From Prunus persica (lineage: Eukaryota > Streptophyta > Magnoliopsida > Rosales > Rosaceae), in the NCBI RefSeq assembly GCF_000346465.2, contig NC_034014.1, forward strand, positions 17,683,542 to 17,747,541: a stretch of 64,000 nt of DNA, read 5' to 3'. Shown one piece after another: positions 1 to 11,800 of the stretch. Position 1 is the stretch's first letter; each line of letters starts with the position of its first letter. A model generated the notes under the pieces. That model ran no database searches. It was not told where the DNA came from and saw only the letters and a program-made list of their open reading frames with translations. The position numbers and the translations under genes are program-made.

Positions 1-1523
1 GCTTTCACTTTCTCTCTCTGTGCAACTTTCTATGGGCAAAGCTTTCACTCTATCTTGGAGCTTTGTCAATTCCTCCAAACAAAAAGAGCACCAACACCAC
101 TAATACTAAATGAATTTGAACATGTTGATTAATTAGTGTGAGAATGTGAAGGTAAATTGTCCTACATTGAAAAATTGAGAAACTTAACAAGGGCTTATAA
201 GGAGTTGGGCTACTCCCCCAATGACCAATTGATTTTGAGGTGAAACCTCAACTTCGTTCAATTAGTTAAACGGATTCGAAGCATAATGGGGCCGGGATCT
301 AGCCAGGGTGCGGGTGGGGATGGGCTAGCAATTACCTGGGTTAGATAGACAGGATGTTGAGCATGAATTTCAGGGGTGTAAATTTAGGGTTTAGGGTTGG
401 AGCAGGCCTTTTTTTTGGCTTGTTAGAGAGGAAGGGAAGAGACAGAGGCTTGCGGCATCATATTTTCTAATATGGGTCTATTTCAGATTTACAAATTTAC
501 AGAGAGTCTTGTCTAATGAGCCCTCTCTCTCTGTATCTCCAGTCGATGTTGGAGTTCCAGTCCATCAACCAATTAATTAACTAAAACTCATAGTTGAGAA
601 GAATCTGTTCCAGTCCATAGGGCTACAATTTGCTGCTATATTAGGGAAGATGAGGATTGGGAGGGAAAGGTGTTAAAATGACTATATTGCCCTTCAATTT
701 TGTTCCACATGAGCCTTGCATGTGAATTTTGACTGAACTTTGGATGAAATCAACTAAAATTTAATGGTAGGGGTGAAATTAGTGAATTCATTTAATTTGA
801 GTGCTAAATTGACATTGTTTTTAGTTCAAGGAGGTAAGTTCAATTAGGGTCATAATCCATAGTTTGGAGGGAAAACGACACATTGTTCTTTTTTTAAAAG
901 TTATTTTATTGAGTGTTTTTTTTCCCTCATATGACCCAATAAAAATTAGAGTGCTGCTAAATGAACCTTAAAATTAACTGAGTACACCCTATTATCAAAC
1001 TATTTATTGAATTACTAATTTATTCTAATATAAAGTTATAAATAAATAAAACACTTTCTCCTCCACTACCCACCCCACCCTAACCCTATTCTCTACGCCA
1101 CCTCCCTCAATAACCCTAGCCACCATTTCTCCTTCAAGGCCATATGCAATTTCAGAGCTTTATTTTGTCCTTATTGAAAGAGATGCAAAATAATAAATTT
1201 GATGCTTGAACATCTAAAGTTTATTTCAAGATAATCACATGAAATCATTATTTTTTGCTCTACGAGTTCCGGTTATGTGGGGATGGTGGTGGCGGCATTA
1301 AGGGTAGTTGTGGAGAGTAGAATAAGGGGATGATTATGTTTGATAGGAATCTCTATCTAAGCTAGCACTATGGTTAGTTGTTAACCATCGGTTAGGCTAT
1401 GGTTAGTTGAGAGTTGGTTAGGTTACCCTATATTAACTGTGAGAGAGTCTGTATTGAGGAGTTTAGTTGAGAAATTGTATCTTGTTCTTTGTGAAAGAAA
1501 TAATATCATTGTTATTCTTGAGA
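1..1523. other. intergenic, no gene seen
   Basis: AT-rich intergenic DNA with pyrimidine-rich stretches and no ORF or exon chain I can support. A short stretch near 955-1000 (CTAAATGAACCTTAAAATTA) recurs inverted near 5805-5825. It may be one end of a dispersed inverted-repeat element, but I could not delimit it. Confidence 0.5.
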
Positions 1524-1533
1524 TATTGAGTTA

Positions 1534-2057
1534 GGGTTAATCGTTTTATTAGTCCCTGAATTTAGACTCGATTTGTATTTGAGTACCTCAATTTTCAAAA
1601 TGGTTCCCGTAGTCCTTTAACTTTAGTTTCGTTAGGACAAATGGTCATGTCGTCAATTTTGTTAACTTTTCTGTTAAGTGCAAGGGCAAAATGGTATTTT
1701 CATATCAAAATTGATTAAAATATGAATAAAAAATTTTAAAAATTAAAAATTAAAATTGAACTCTCTCTCCCCTTTTATCCCAATTTCTACTCTCCTGAAA
1801 CTTTTTTTTTTGTTGGTTTTTTATTTGATTTTCTTTTATTGTTATTTTAAAGATATAATTTTTTTATTCATTTTTTGGGTTTTAATATAAAAATACCATT
1901 TTGCACTTACATTTAACATAATAAGTTAACAAAATTAACGGCTGGACCATTTGTCCAAACGAAACTAAAGTTAAAGGACCACGGGAACCATTTTGGAAAT
2001 TGAGGTACTGAAATGCAAATCGAGTCAAAGTTCATAGACTAATAAAATGATTAACCC
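1534..2057. mobile_element. Mutator-like MITE with 10-bp TSD
   Basis: A 524-bp element begins GGGTTAATCGTTTTATTAGT and ends with the inverted counterpart ACTAATAAAATGATTAACCC. The terminal inverted repeats extend roughly 180 bp, continuing through the CTCAATTTTCAAAATGGTTCCCG and CAAAATGGTATTTT regions. It is flanked by an exact direct repeat TATTGAGTTA (1524-1533 and 2058-2067), close to the 9-10 bp duplications of Mutator-like elements. No coding capacity is visible. A second full-length copy lies at 61100-61640 and a one-ended copy starts at 58538. Confidence 0.85.
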
Positions 2058-2714
2058 TATTGAGTTAAGGTAGAAGGGAGGTTCTATCACTGTTTCATTA
2101 TTGTGCAATTAATTTAATTTTTTTTAAATATAATTGTTTTATTGCATTGTTTTGTAATTTAACATTTTATTCTACATGATTTGGATTGGGATTAGATTCT
2201 TGCATTTGAGAATTGGGTTTTGATGGGTTTTGATGAGTTGCCATTCGAGTTGAAGGACAAAAGGTGGCTAGGGCGTCAGGGATGGGGGTGAGTCGAGAAG
2301 GGGAAAAGTCAGGGAGAGAGTTTTTTGTTAAAATATTATTTTACTTTATTTTAAATTCTTTAAAAGATTAAAAATTAAAGAATGCCTATTAGGAGTATTA
2401 TGGTGTATCAGAGGTATTTTTGGTAGTTAGATATGATATACTTAGGGGTGTGTATTCAATTAGGATTCTGTAACGTTTAAAAAGATTTTGTTTAAGTGCT
2501 AGCTTTCATAAAACTTGATGGAACTTTAGAATTCGTATAGAACTTGATAGACTTTCAAAAGACTTCTTATAATTTTTTAATAAACTTTCTTAAGATTTAT
2601 ATGGCTTTTATTCCAGACTTCTATAATTTCTTTAGCTGATATGGTTCCTTGTTCTTTGTAGTTGTAATGAGAAAACTCCAAGCGCAACATCTTTCAAATT
2701 CAGAAATAGATAGA

Positions 2715-2840
2715 CACTACTACAATTTAGTTAATCTACGACTCAAAATAGACGACGGTGCACCTTAAAACCATCGTTGTGTTTTAAAAGACGACGGTTT
2801 TGTAAAATCGTCATAGTATATCATCTTATACACTACTACA
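2715..2840 (+). mobile_element. two CACTA-type transposon left ends
   Basis: CACTACTACAA at 2715-2725 and CACTACTACAG at 2831-2841 match the canonical terminal repeat of CACTA (En/Spm) transposons. Subterminal repeats of the type ACGACGGT follow the first end. No matching TGTAGTAGTG right end was found downstream before 4500, so these look like truncated or nested non-autonomous copies. No transposase sequence is associated. Confidence 0.6.
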
Positions 2841-3249
2841 GTGGAGTTACGCTGGGTTGATTTTTAAAACACGACACTTGTCAATTAACAAGCGTCGTCT
2901 TTTAAAACACGCTAAACAAAAGGGGCGGCTTAACCCCGACCTAAAATTCAGATTTCTCCGTGTCTGTGTGAAAATCTTATCTCTCCCTCCTTGAAACCTC
3001 ATGAGTTCCTCTCTCTTTCCTTGAAACCCTCCTGAGGTCTCTGAAACACTCCCCCTCTCACCTTTCTACTCCTCATACGTACCTACCAGCCATCGACGTC
3101 GCAATGCCATTGACACAGCTACGCCGTCGACGCCATCGTCTTCTTCCCATCAGTCACCACCAGCCATGTAAGATCCCACATCAACCAACGGAGAGGGGGT
3201 GATGTGCCTTATATGTGCACACCCGTATCCATCTAGCACGAGGTCTTTT

Positions 3250-3357
3250 GGGAGCTCACTGGCTTCGGAGTCGTAGGAACTCCGAAGTTAAGCGAGTTGG
3301 GGGCTAGAGCAATCCCAGGATGGGTGACCCACTGGGAAGTTGCTCGTGAGTTCCCAG
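3250..3357 (+). other. 5S rRNA-like domain in left Cassandra LTR
   Basis: The segment contains AACTCCGAAGTTAAGCGAG, a GGGGGCTAGAGCAATCCC stretch and AGGATGGGTGACCCACTGGG. These correspond to the box A, intermediate and box C parts of the plant 5S rRNA gene internal promoter. The 5' part of the 5S gene is more diverged. Known Cassandra elements carry such 5S-derived sequence with RNA polymerase III promoter motifs. This is not a functional 5S gene copy as far as can be judged. Confidence 0.85.
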
Positions 3358-3595
3358 AAACAAAACCGTGAGGGCAGAGAGGGGGGCCCAAAGCGGACAA
3401 TATCGTGCTACGGCGGAGTTGATCCCGGGATGTGACAATTTGGTATCAGAGCCACTCTGCCGTGTGGTGCGAGTGTGCCGACGAGGACGTCGGGCCCTTG
3501 AGAGGGGTGGATTGTAAGATCCCACATCAACCAACAGAGAGGGGGTGATGTGCCTTATATGTGCACACCCGTATCCATCTAGCACGAGGCCTTTT

Positions 3596-3703
3596 GGGAG
3601 CTCACTGGCTTCGGAGTCGTAGGAACTCCGAAGTTAAGCGAGTTGGGGGCTAGAGCAATCCCAGGATGGGTGACCCACTGGGAATTTGCTCGTGAGTTCC
3701 CAG
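3596..3703 (+). other. 5S rRNA-like domain in right Cassandra LTR
   Basis: This is the second copy of the 5S-derived segment, offset by 346 bp from the first. It keeps the GAAGTTAAGCGAG and AGGATGGGTGACCC motifs. One of the three differences between the LTRs falls here: GGGAATTTGC instead of GGGAAGTTGC, just after the box C region. Confidence 0.85.
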
Positions 3704-4560
3704 AAACAAAACCGTGAGGGCAGAGAGGGGGGCCCAAAGCGGACAATATCGTGCTACGGCGGAGTTGATCCCGGGATGTGACAAGCCATCATCGACGCCA
3801 TCTTCATCCCAGACTTCGTCAACACTTGCAAACTGACGCCGTGAGGTCGACACCACCACCAAGAAGACATACAAACTCTTATAAGGTTGTCAATTATTTC
3901 AATTTTCTATCTAGTGATTCAATGAACAATTCTTATAAAGAAGTATAGAGATATTTCAGAAGAAAAACAAGTATAAACCCTAGTAACAAGCATAAACTCT
4001 AACCCCAAACTATAACCTAATAACAAGAAAAACACGATGAAGAAAAATCATGGAAAAAGAAAACACAACGAGGTATTGATCAAAGAAAAAATAGGGAGCA
4101 TACCTTCACAGATAGAAGAAGGAAGCTGTTCGTCTTCTGTTGCAGAGAGAAAAGCTAGGGCGAGAGAAAAACGTCTGATGAAATACTTGGGGGGAGGTTG
4201 GATTTATTATGGTCATTGTTATTTATAACTCTCCCCTTAAAACCTACGAAAATTTATCACTTAATGAAATCCTTCCAAATATATGGCATTTCAAATACAC
4301 CTAGATTTGATTCAAGTTTTTTATAATCCTAATTGAATACACCCATATTTGAATGGACTTTTTAAATGTTCATGCAAGTTGAAATTGAATACACCCAGAC
4401 TTGTAAAATCTCTTTTAAAGTTCGTATAAATCCAAATTGAATACACCCAGATTTTTAAAATCTTTTTAAACGCTTTATAATCCTAATTGAATATACCTCC
4501 CTTAGTTAATTTTATATTTTTAATTAAAATATTAAAGAATACCTAGTTAATTTTACCTTT

Positions 4561-5360
4561 TAGGGTATATTGCCAAAATGCCCCCTGAACTTGTACCTAA
4601 TTATCAATTTACCCCTTGACCTTTTTTTTCAAAAAATTAAGGACTCAAACTAAATTTTATTCTCAATTTCCCCCTTGCCGTCTAAATTCTCAACATTTCA
4701 TCCAATGTTCAGTTAAATAATTAAAAAATAATTTTTTTTGGGAAAAAAATTTAAAAAAAAAAAGAGGAAAAAAAACCTCCCCGCAGCCATCAACTTTCTT
4801 CCCCACCATCGCCATCACACCTCTCCTCACTACAACCAGCCAGGAAGAATGAAATCGGAATTTGCATAAAAGAGATCGGCAAGGCTAAATTTTTTAATCC
4901 TCCTCTCTCTTTTCCCAACCCCTAACAGTCACAACCAGCCTCACCTCAATCTCTTTACCCAACCTCTCAAATTCAAACGGCCATTGGAGCTTCATGAAGC
5001 ATGATAATTCCCATAAGCCACTGGTGTGGCTTTGTGCCAAGCAGAAACATGGAGCAGAGTAGAGAAAAAGAAGCACAAAATTGCAAATGGCAAACCTCAT
5101 TAAATTCAGCCATGGGAGAACGAGATCGAAATTTGCAGAAAAGAAAACCCTATCCCTACTTACAAACCCAAACCCATTCGCGCCCTTTCCCCCATGATTT
5201 TCCCCCATAGCCTTAAAGGTCCAGACCTCTTCACCTCACAAGTTCATTGCCCCTTCATCCAAAATCTTGATCCCAAATTGCACAACTCATCAATGGATTC
5301 AAGATCTAAAAAAAAAAATTGGGGCTGTTTGGAGGGTGGGGGGCTGATGGGTTTGGTCGC

Positions 5361-5417
<57 letters not shown>

Positions 5418-5772
5418 TCGATCGAGAGGGAATCGTAGGGAGAGAGGGAAGAAGAGATTTAGTTGCACACACACACACACAGAGAGAGAGAAGAAAGGGT
5501 GGGTGGGTCCCACTCCTCTGTTTATTAAAATTATTTTTTAATTTTATATGTCATACTATTTTATTTTACAGTATTTAATTATGTTTTACATATGAAATTA
5601 TCAATTTGCCCTCATCTTTAACGGCAAATTGAATGAAATGTTGATGATTTAGACGGCAGGGGTAACATTGAGAATAAAATTTAATTCGAGCCCTTAATTT
5701 ACTAAAAAAAAGGTCAAGGGGTAAATTGATATTTATGTACAAGTTCAGGGGGCAATTCGGCAGTATACCCTA
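4561..5772. mobile_element. long-TIR DNA element upstream of RPL6
   Basis: The left end TAGGGTATATTGCCAAAATG and the inverted right end (CAGTATACCCTA) open long terminal inverted repeats of more than 150 bp. They include CCCCCTGAACTTGTAC and TCAATTTACCCCTTGACC on both sides. Long TIRs suggest a Mutator-like non-autonomous element, but no clean TSD was found. The interior (about 4790-5520) is less AT-rich and holds a GA microsatellite (5363-5406) and a CA run near 5467-5481. It resembles a captured gene leader, although no protein was recognised. The right edge lies about 180 bp before the RPL6 start codon. Confidence 0.7.
5363..5406. repeat. GA microsatellite
   Basis: An uninterrupted GA dinucleotide run of about 44 bp inside the long-TIR element upstream of RPL6, followed about 60 bp later by a short CA run. 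It is a potential polymorphic marker. Confidence 0.9.
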
Positions 5773-5852
5773 CATTTTAATTAAAATATTAGGTGTATTG
5801 AGCTAATTTTAAGGTTCATTTAACAAAAACAAGAATAATTTTAAAATAATTT

Positions 5853-5861
5853 TTAGGGTTT
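5853..5861 (+). promoter_or_regulatory. telo-box upstream of RPL6
   Basis: TTAGGGTTT is an exact inverted AAACCCTAA telo-box, 89 bp before the ATG of RPL6. Telo-boxes are characteristic of promoters and leaders of plant ribosomal protein genes. Whether it lies upstream of, or within, the transcribed leader cannot be told from sequence alone. Confidence 0.5.
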
Positions 5862-5949
5862 AACCTTCAGGTACTCACCATCAGCTCCTGAGTCTGCACC
5901 TTTTTCTCTCTCTTTGCAAGCCGTAGGTTTCAGAGAGAGAGTGGTGGCA

Positions 5950-8005
5950 ATGGCGGCAAAAGCTAGACTTCCCAGAAAGACTCGAAACCCAGATCTGATT
6001 CGTGGGGTGGGCAAGTTCTCCAGGTCCAAGATGTACCACAAGCGCGGCCTTTGGGCCATCAAGGCCAAAAACGGCGGCGTTTTTCCCCGCCATGACCCGA
6101 AGCCAACGGCTGAGACCGGGCCGGAAAAGGTCCCCAAGTTCTACCCTGCCGATGACGTCAAGAAGCCGCTCGTCAACAAGCGCAAGCTCAAGCCTACCAA
6201 GCTCAGGTTCTCTTATATTATTCCCTACTTTTAGTTTTTTAAAAGTAGAAAATGGGATTAATTTGTTATATATATATACACGCATATTTTAAATTGGTTG
6301 TATTTTTGTAGGGCTAGTGTTACACCAGGTACGGTGTTGATTATATTGGCGGGAAGGTTTAAGGGCAAGAGAGTTGTTTTTCTTAAGCAGCTTCCATCTG
6401 GGTTGCTTCTCGTTACTGGTGAGCGTCCATTTTCATTTTCAGTTCGTCCATTTCTGCATCTGTATTTGTGTTTTGGGTTGTTTTTGGTTTTAGTTGAAAG
6501 ATTGTGAAAGTTCCTCAAAGGAGTCTTAGAATGTTTAGTTATTGTTGTTACTGGTTTTTTAATGTATTAAGGTAGGAATAGTGTATTTTTTTCGTGTCAA
6601 GTTTCCTCAACTTAATTTGAATTGTTACAATAGGTACATTTGAATTCTCTAAAACAAGTTGATTTGGACTTCAGATTATCTAATAACCACTACCCCGACT
6701 AGGTGGTTTAGTGGCAGCACTGGTAACATTTTTGCAACAAAGAAGGTTCGTTCTTTCTTTGAAAAGTTGGAAAACTATACCCTTCCCATGCACACTGTGC
6801 TTGTGAGATTGCTGCTCTCCTGTAAAGTAGATAGTTTGTAGGGTCATAGGTAGTTTGAGTGGGGTAGTACCATAGTTCAATAGGGTAGTCGGCACTAATT
6901 GCCATTGTGCGTGTTTTTTTTATCACCTGAAATTTCACCAAAGATGGAATCATTCATGGAAAATAAAGTTTTATTGTTTATAAGGGGGATATTTTGGGGA
7001 AAGATAAAGGTGTGGAAGCTAAGGGAATCACCCTTCTGTACCAGCATATGTGATTGCATCAATTTACAAAATGTCACCAAATGTCTAATCACACAATTAC
7101 TTTAAAGTGGATGTGTTTCTGCTTAAAAAATATTATCTCTGTTCCATTACAAGTTTTTGTGAGTGTACATAAAATTTCAAATGTAGCTTCACTAGACCTG
7201 TTATAAAGGGCTTTTTAATTCTATACTATTTTTTTTTTTCATAGGTACATTCAGGGAAGTGTATTATTTCTAACTTGAATGCTTCTTGTATGCCATTGCA
7301 GGGCCATTCAAAATTAATGGTGTTCCTTTGAGACGCGTGAACCAGTCCTATGTGATTGCCACTTCCACCAAGGTTGACATTTCTGGGGTGAATGTCGAGA
7401 AGTTTGATGACAAATACTTTGCAAAGCAAGTGGAGAAGAAGAAAAATAAGGGAGGGAGAGAATTTTTTGAGGCAGAGAAAGAGGTTAGTTTTATAATTTC
7501 TTCAGAAAATTTATATCTGTTATTGCTGTTGTCTATATGGAATTGTATTGTTGTACAATGTCACAATGCCATCAGTGTCTCTTAATTCTTTAATTTTGAT
7601 CAGACATTCTATAATTTCTGGTCTCCCTTTTCATTGCATCTCTCCACTCCTTTCAGTAAATAAAGTAACTTTTAATTCTTCATAGGGCATCATCTGCTTG
7701 CTACTGCTTGGATCCTTTTATTCTTGTTATTTTTAAGTTTTTTTATCCAGGAGTCTCCTAAATGTTAGAGAATAGTGTCCATTAACATGCCAGCTTCCGG
7801 TTGAATAATTTCTTGCTTGTATTAATATTTTCCCAACAACAAATTGTAGGAAAAGAATGTGTTCCCACAAGAAAAGAAAGATGATCAGAAAAGTGTGGAT
7901 GCCTCATTGATAAAGTCGATTGACGCTGTCCCAGACTTGAAGACATACTTAGCAGCGAGATTCTCTCTTAAGTCAGGCATGAAGCCTCACGAGCTTGTCT
8001 TTTAG
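5950..8005 (+). CDS. RPL6: 60S ribosomal protein L6 (eL6)
   Basis: A structural protein of the large cytosolic ribosomal subunit. There are four coding exons: 5950-6206, 6312-6418, 7302-7483 and 7850-8005. All introns are GT-AG and the phases close to a 233-residue protein, the usual length for plant eL6. The start is the first ATG in the frame ([19 protein letters not shown]). Recognisable family blocks are [15 protein letters not shown] in exon 1, [20 protein letters not shown] in exon 2, [19 protein letters not shown] in exon 3 and the C-terminal GMKPHELVF. The protein is strongly basic, as expected for rRNA binding. A telo-box sits just upstream, and a transposon ends about 180 bp before the start. 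The gene is convergent with the ABCF5-like gene. Confidence 0.97.
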
Positions 8006-8853
8006 ATGATTATCTCGTTTTTATTACTTACTCTTGAGGAGAATTTTCTGAGCTTAGACTGTCTGTTTAAGATTTCTCGGCGGTTTTATGTTTTCATTTT
8101 GTCGGCATATCCAACATGATGTATTTTATTTGTTTTAGAGTTGTAAGGGTATATTCGTCTTTTACCTCACTAAGCTGTTATCTTAAATAGATCATCACAC
8201 TTTAGTGGTGCATAGTGTAAGTTTTTCTTTTGCTACTAGTGCAAAGAGTAAGTTTTTTTATATCAAAGAATGCATGGATTGCATTATTGAGTTTTAATTA
8301 ACTTTGATCAAATTCTCTCGGCCCCTTCATCTCTTTTTGTTTTTTTGTTTTTTGTTGTTTTGGTGATTAGACTGTAGCTCGGAAAATTTGAACTCACGAC
8401 CGCGAACACGGAGATTGGGTGTCAAGACTGCGAACACAGATTGGGTTTCGTTAAACTAATTGATCATTGGCTCTCTTTTAAACATGATCTAACACACAGA
8501 GTTAGTGGTTTATTTAGGTAGGTCTACCGTAGGGCTTAGTTTGATTAAGTGAAGATGCAAGGTTTCATGTGTGAATGATCTAAAAGTCTAAACTCTAAAC
8601 TCTAAACAGTATAATCAAACCTGTTCTCATCCTTTTGCCATTATTAACAAAACGCAGAAGCTTCAGGTACAGGATTCGTGTTGCAGCCTTGGTTCTAAAT
8701 CAAAACCTGTAAATCTATTAATATATCAACTGTTATATATATATTATATATATACATGAATAGCTGGGTCACAAAAGGCCACTTCATCTCCTATTCCTAA
8801 AAAAAAAAAATTAGTTCAATGCGGAGGATCTTCAATGATACTCAAAGGTTCAC
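8006..8853. other. convergent 3' regions of RPL6 and ABCF5
   Basis: An 848-bp spacer between two convergent stop codons. It presumably contains both 3' UTRs and polyadenylation sites. AT-rich, with a TATATA run near 8730-8755 and several T-rich tracts. No other gene was seen. Confidence 0.6.
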
Positions 8854-11800
8854 TTAATTCCATCTCTTGGCATTCTTTGTTCCTTTTGATTTTGCCTTTG
8901 CTTGCTGAAATGCCTGCATCTTTTGCTTCTTCCGAGCTTCCTTTTCAGCCTATAGAGGAAAACAAACATAATATCGGCTCAGATTGCTGCACTGAAATAT
9001 ATGAATTTCTTCATTTCATAATGGACAAAAGCTTACCTTAGACATCTTCGATTTGGCTTTCACTTTCGGAGCCTTTTCTTCAATCTCTGCCTCGCGCTCA
9101 AGCTCCCTTTCCCTAGCATCAAGATTCTTCTCTAGATAATACTGCAGGTCATAAAAGTTCAAGGTTAGAATCACTGATCAAATAAGCAACTACATAATCA
9201 ATTTAGTGTTTGAATAAACTCCAGACTCTCTAAATGGGATCACAACTGCTCATTAAGTTTTCTGTCTGCTTAGATTACAAATGAGAGAAGGATTAAGCAA
9301 ACGGATCCATGTCACGGCATGATAATTCTACTTTGTTACTTGACTAATTAGGAAATTGATATGAGGGTATCAAATCATCCTAGGACGACAATTAAGGGCA
9401 TAACAATCTGCTAAGGAGGAGTCATCAATCTGAGTAAACTATCAAGTTAAATACTTCATGAATCATAATTTGGTTGAGGCTCAGCAGCAAGATGCTGATA
9501 AAATCTTCGACTTCAGCTTATTTCTTTTCGAAAATTATTAAGATAAATCCATGAATTACATACTTTAATTCGGGTACAGTACGGGTAGATAGAATGCTTA
9601 CATTGTAATCGCCTGCATAATTTTGCAACTTGCGATCTTTAACTTCCACTACTCTATTAACTATTTGCTTTATGAAGTATCGGTCATGAGAAACTGTGAT
9701 GACAGTGCCCTTGTACTCCGTTATTGCCTCCTGAAGTAACAATTAGAGGCCATATTATAGGCAAGTGATGCTCATTAGCTGAAGTAATACAAAACATTCA
9801 TTGTAGACAGAGAATGGAAAGAAAAATGTGAGATATACCTCAAGCATCTCTTTAGAAGGAATATCCAAGTGATTTGTTGGTTCATCCAGAACTAGCAGAG
9901 TCGATGGCTTTACCATGAACTTGCAAAAGGCAAGGCGTGCCTAACAAAAGTGAACGACAAACTGTTAAACCATCATCTTGTTCAGCAATCAATTGATTTT
10001 TTCTTGCCCTCCATTTGTTTTGGGATATTGACACATTTACTTAGGTACAAAGAACTGACAAATTTCAGTTGCAATCCCTTTAAATTACCTTCTCGCCACC
10101 ACTCAAGAGGGAAACCTTTCTATCAAGCATATCAGATTTGAAATTACAACGCCCAAGGAGACCCTTTATATCATCAAGTCTCCAGTCCTCTGCAGCTTCT
10201 TCTACAGTCTCAAGCACTGTTTTATTTAAATCAAGTGCCTCAGCCTAAAAATACATGAAATAGGTTAACACCAGCAATATTGCCAGGCAAAGCAAATTGT
10301 AAAGAACAAAGAAACTTAGATAAAATGGAAATAAAAATTTATGTGAGGAAATCTAGAAGCATGATGGTATTAATTAAATCAAATTACCATTATATAAATT
10401 ATAGTAACGCACCTGATTTTGCTCAAAATAGTTTGGGAGGACATTATGCTCGCCAATCTCAACTTCACCTGCTATTGGCTTTTGTAAACCCATTATTAGT
10501 TTCAGCAAAGTACTCTTTCCACATCCATTTGGGCCAATAATGGCAATTTTCTCTCCCCTTTCAATTGCAAGATTTGCCCTGTTAAATAGGACCTGGTACA
10601 AAACACAGATTGACAAATATTAACTACTTGTCCCATTCCTCTTCAACAAAGTATAAAATTTGCAGATGAATAGTTTAAAAATACATATGTCAACCCACCT
10701 TATCCTCAAAGCCGAATTCCAGATTCTTTATTGTTGCAACAAATCTTCCGCTTCGTCCCCTCTCAGGAAACCTGATCTTCATTTGTTTCCTCTGGAATGG
10801 CCTTTCAATTAGATCCTCTTCCTGAAGTTTCTCCAGCTTCTGTTGTTGGCAATAGAGAGAATGTTAGATAAAGAATTGAAGTAGGCAGTAAAATGATTAA
10901 ATATCATGCCATAGAGAGCAAAACATACAAATATTTTAGGGACATCAAATAGATATAATCAGCAATCATGTATGTTTAGCATTTCTATTGAGTATCATGA
11001 TGAACAAGAAGCATTAGGTATCAAAAATTAAATAAAGAAAAGTTTATGCAACATTTAGTTTGTTTGGCTAAACAACAATGATTGGATGAGACAGACTACA
11101 AGCCCACTGAACGAACAGTTTGAGAAACGCATTGTTTTGGAATGAATATTTCTCACCACTCTTAAGCGTTCATGACTGAGAAAAGAAAATTAAAGCAGCT
11201 AGGTTGTATTGTTGTTAAACAGAGAGAATGATGCAACAACATCCAACTGTAACTGATTGTCCAGGTTAGATTGGTGTATTTAGTTTCTTTTGGAATTGCA
11301 CCTCAATTTATGTGCTAGTCTGGTAAATCTCAGCATACCTTTTCAGCGGAAGAAGCACGGCCGGAATTTGCTCCAGCACCCAACCTTTGTATCAAGTCTT
11401 TTGTCTGCTCAATTTCCTTCTGCTGCTTCTCCCAAGCAGCATTTTGAGTTTCAATCCATGCTGCCTTTGCAATAAAATACTCAGAGTAATTTCCATCATA
11501 TGTCCTGGAGACACCCATATCAGTTTCCACTATTTTTGTACACAACTGATCAAGAAAAGCTCGATCATGAGATATGATAACCATTGGCACATCTTGCTGA
11601 TTGAGATAATCCTCAAGCCACTCAATTGTGTCAAGGTCAAGGTGATTAGTCGGCTCATCCAAGAGTAGTAAATCCGGCTCCTGAAGATAAAACATGGTGC
11701 AATGATCAACAGCTGAACCACTAAACATTCTAAATCAGCTTACACATGCTATCCATATTACCATGTGAAAAAGGGATAAACCACTAATGATTAGTCTGCT

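Larger units (their letters stand above)
3167..3783 (+). mobile_element. intact Cassandra TRIM retrotransposon
   Basis: This is a complete 617-bp terminal-repeat retrotransposon in miniature. The two LTRs (3167-3437 and 3513-3783) are each 271 bp, start TGTAAGATCCCACATC and end GGGATGTGACA. By eye they differ at three positions. A primer-binding site TGGTATCAGAGCC (initiator-methionine tRNA type) begins at 3441, and a purine-rich tract (3501-3512) precedes the right LTR. The element is flanked by a perfect 5-bp target duplication AGCCA (3162-3166 and 3784-3788). Each LTR embeds a 5S rRNA-like segment, the hallmark of the Cassandra family. It has no protein-coding capacity, so movement would depend on proteins supplied by other elements. 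Confidence 0.95.
2441..4500. mobile_element. non-autonomous TIR element with internal nest
   Basis: The left end contains GTATTCAATTAGGATT followed by a TAAAAAGATTTT motif. The same string appears inverted at the right end (4470-4500). Inside the right end the motif AATTGAATACACCC recurs several times between about 4280 and 4500 as subterminal repeats, each followed by a purine-poor spacer. The TSD is uncertain (CTTAG occurs at both edges). The interior holds CACTA-type ends and a Cassandra element. A related remnant with the same GGTATTCAATT motif lies at 25290-25685. Confidence 0.55.

Noticed and set aside
3304..3874. Two minus-strand ORFs of 93 and 74 codons with the same C-terminus
   Set aside because: They lie inside the two Cassandra LTRs and are antisense to the 5S-like segment; their similarity simply reflects LTR identity.
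4037..4228. 63-codon plus-strand ORF beginning MKKNHGKRKHNEV
   Set aside because: Lies within the transposon nest, has low-complexity basic composition and no recognised domain or splice context.
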